A stretch of DNA of 64,000 nt from Avidesulfovibrio sp964369685 (lineage in GTDB: Bacteria; Desulfobacterota; Desulfovibrionia; Desulfovibrionales; Desulfovibrionaceae). Position 1 is the stretch's first letter. Each line of letters starts with the position of its first letter. The notes beneath the pieces are model-generated. The model was not told the DNA's origin and did not search any database. It saw nothing but the letters and a program-made list of their open reading frames with translations. Shown one piece after another: positions 63,859 to 64,000 of the stretch. The stretch lies in contig CAYJFB010000004.1 of NCBI GenBank assembly GCA_964369685.1, forward strand, positions 1 through 64,000, in the 5' to 3' direction. The position numbers were made by a program, and so were the translations under genes.

Positions 63859-64000
63859 ATGGCAGAGAATGTCACTTACGTTGTTGATGACGGACGTCCA
63901 AAGTTGTCTGATTTATGGAAAAAAGAAGACTACTGGGCCATATGGTTGGGATTCATTATGTTATTGGGGGCTGTTTTTGTATATATTATTAATGCACCGC
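63859..64000 (+). CDS. Probable YeiH-like sulfate/sulfite exporter, 5' part
   Basis: ATG at 63859 after GGAGGGG; 47 codons until the window end. The product begins MAENVTYVVDDGRPKLSDLW, then KKEDYWAIWLGFIMLLGAVF. The SDLWKKEDYWAIWLG text resembles the N-terminus of larger UPF0324 putative sulfate exporters, before their first helix. If right, the window has two such exporters, at 2562 and here. The rest of the gene is needed to be sure. Confidence 0.5.
   Translation, partial: MAENVTYVVDDGRPKLSDLWKKEDYWAIWLGFIMLLGAVFVYIINAP

Overview
The window looks like a contig of a host-associated member of the Desulfovibrionaceae (Desulfovibrionota) with unusually low G+C for that family (low 40s by eye). 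Markers are a DVU0524-type gene beside flgM, a carboxyltransferase with AccA and AccD domains on one chain next to separate biotin-carboxylase and biotin-carrier genes, a stand-alone IMP cyclohydrolase, xpaC/telA, a bacterial alpha-2-macroglobulin and an injectisome gene block. The genus (Bilophila, Taurinivorans, Mailhella and Lawsonia relatives are possible) cannot be fixed from these data.

1-10 kb: unknown gene, tRNA-Val(TAC), a YeiE-like LysR regulator with a YeiH-type anion exporter operon that also encodes two tandem 31-33 aa membrane peptides, a ZupT metal importer, a lytic transglycosylase, an arsenic module (arsR, acr3, a Cys-rich-tailed ArsP-like permease) and bacterioferritin. 10-22 kb: IMP cyclohydrolase, a 49-aa membrane peptide, uppP, a SWIM-SNF2 helicase, a three-gene acyl-CoA carboxylase set and ssb.

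22-37 kb is the most unusual part. xpaC-telA points left. To the right lies a tight run eutS-eutP-(zinc-ribbon GTPase)-(GAP1-like protein), followed by a membrane protein with a poly-Asp tail, a secreted beta-helix protein and a 1919-aa alpha-2-macroglobulin. A heptamer repeat broken by an assembly gap sits between the two arms. The GTPase/GAP1 pair resembles predicted NTP-dependent conflict systems; its junction with microcompartment genes is the best candidate here for an undescribed system.

37-48 kb is mostly housekeeping: yggT, ilvB-ilvN, N-carbamoylputrescine amidase, an orphan ABC ATPase, argC, flgM, an Rqc2-like NFACT protein, a TrmN6-like methyltransferase, an unannotated 32-aa gene and fliS. 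50-58 kb holds a non-flagellar type III secretion block on the minus strand, sctT-sctU-sctW-sycN-like-sctX-sctY-sctV, in the order known from Yersinia. It lies directly downstream of a branched-chain amino-acid ABC operon (livK, livHMGF). The window ends inside another probable YeiH-like transporter.

Four gaps of N interrupt the sequence. The two 100-N gaps are each flanked by identical 55-nt sequences, so they look like unmerged contig ends; one of them breaks sctT artificially. The two 10-N gaps fall in G-rich hairpin repeats that recur throughout the window.
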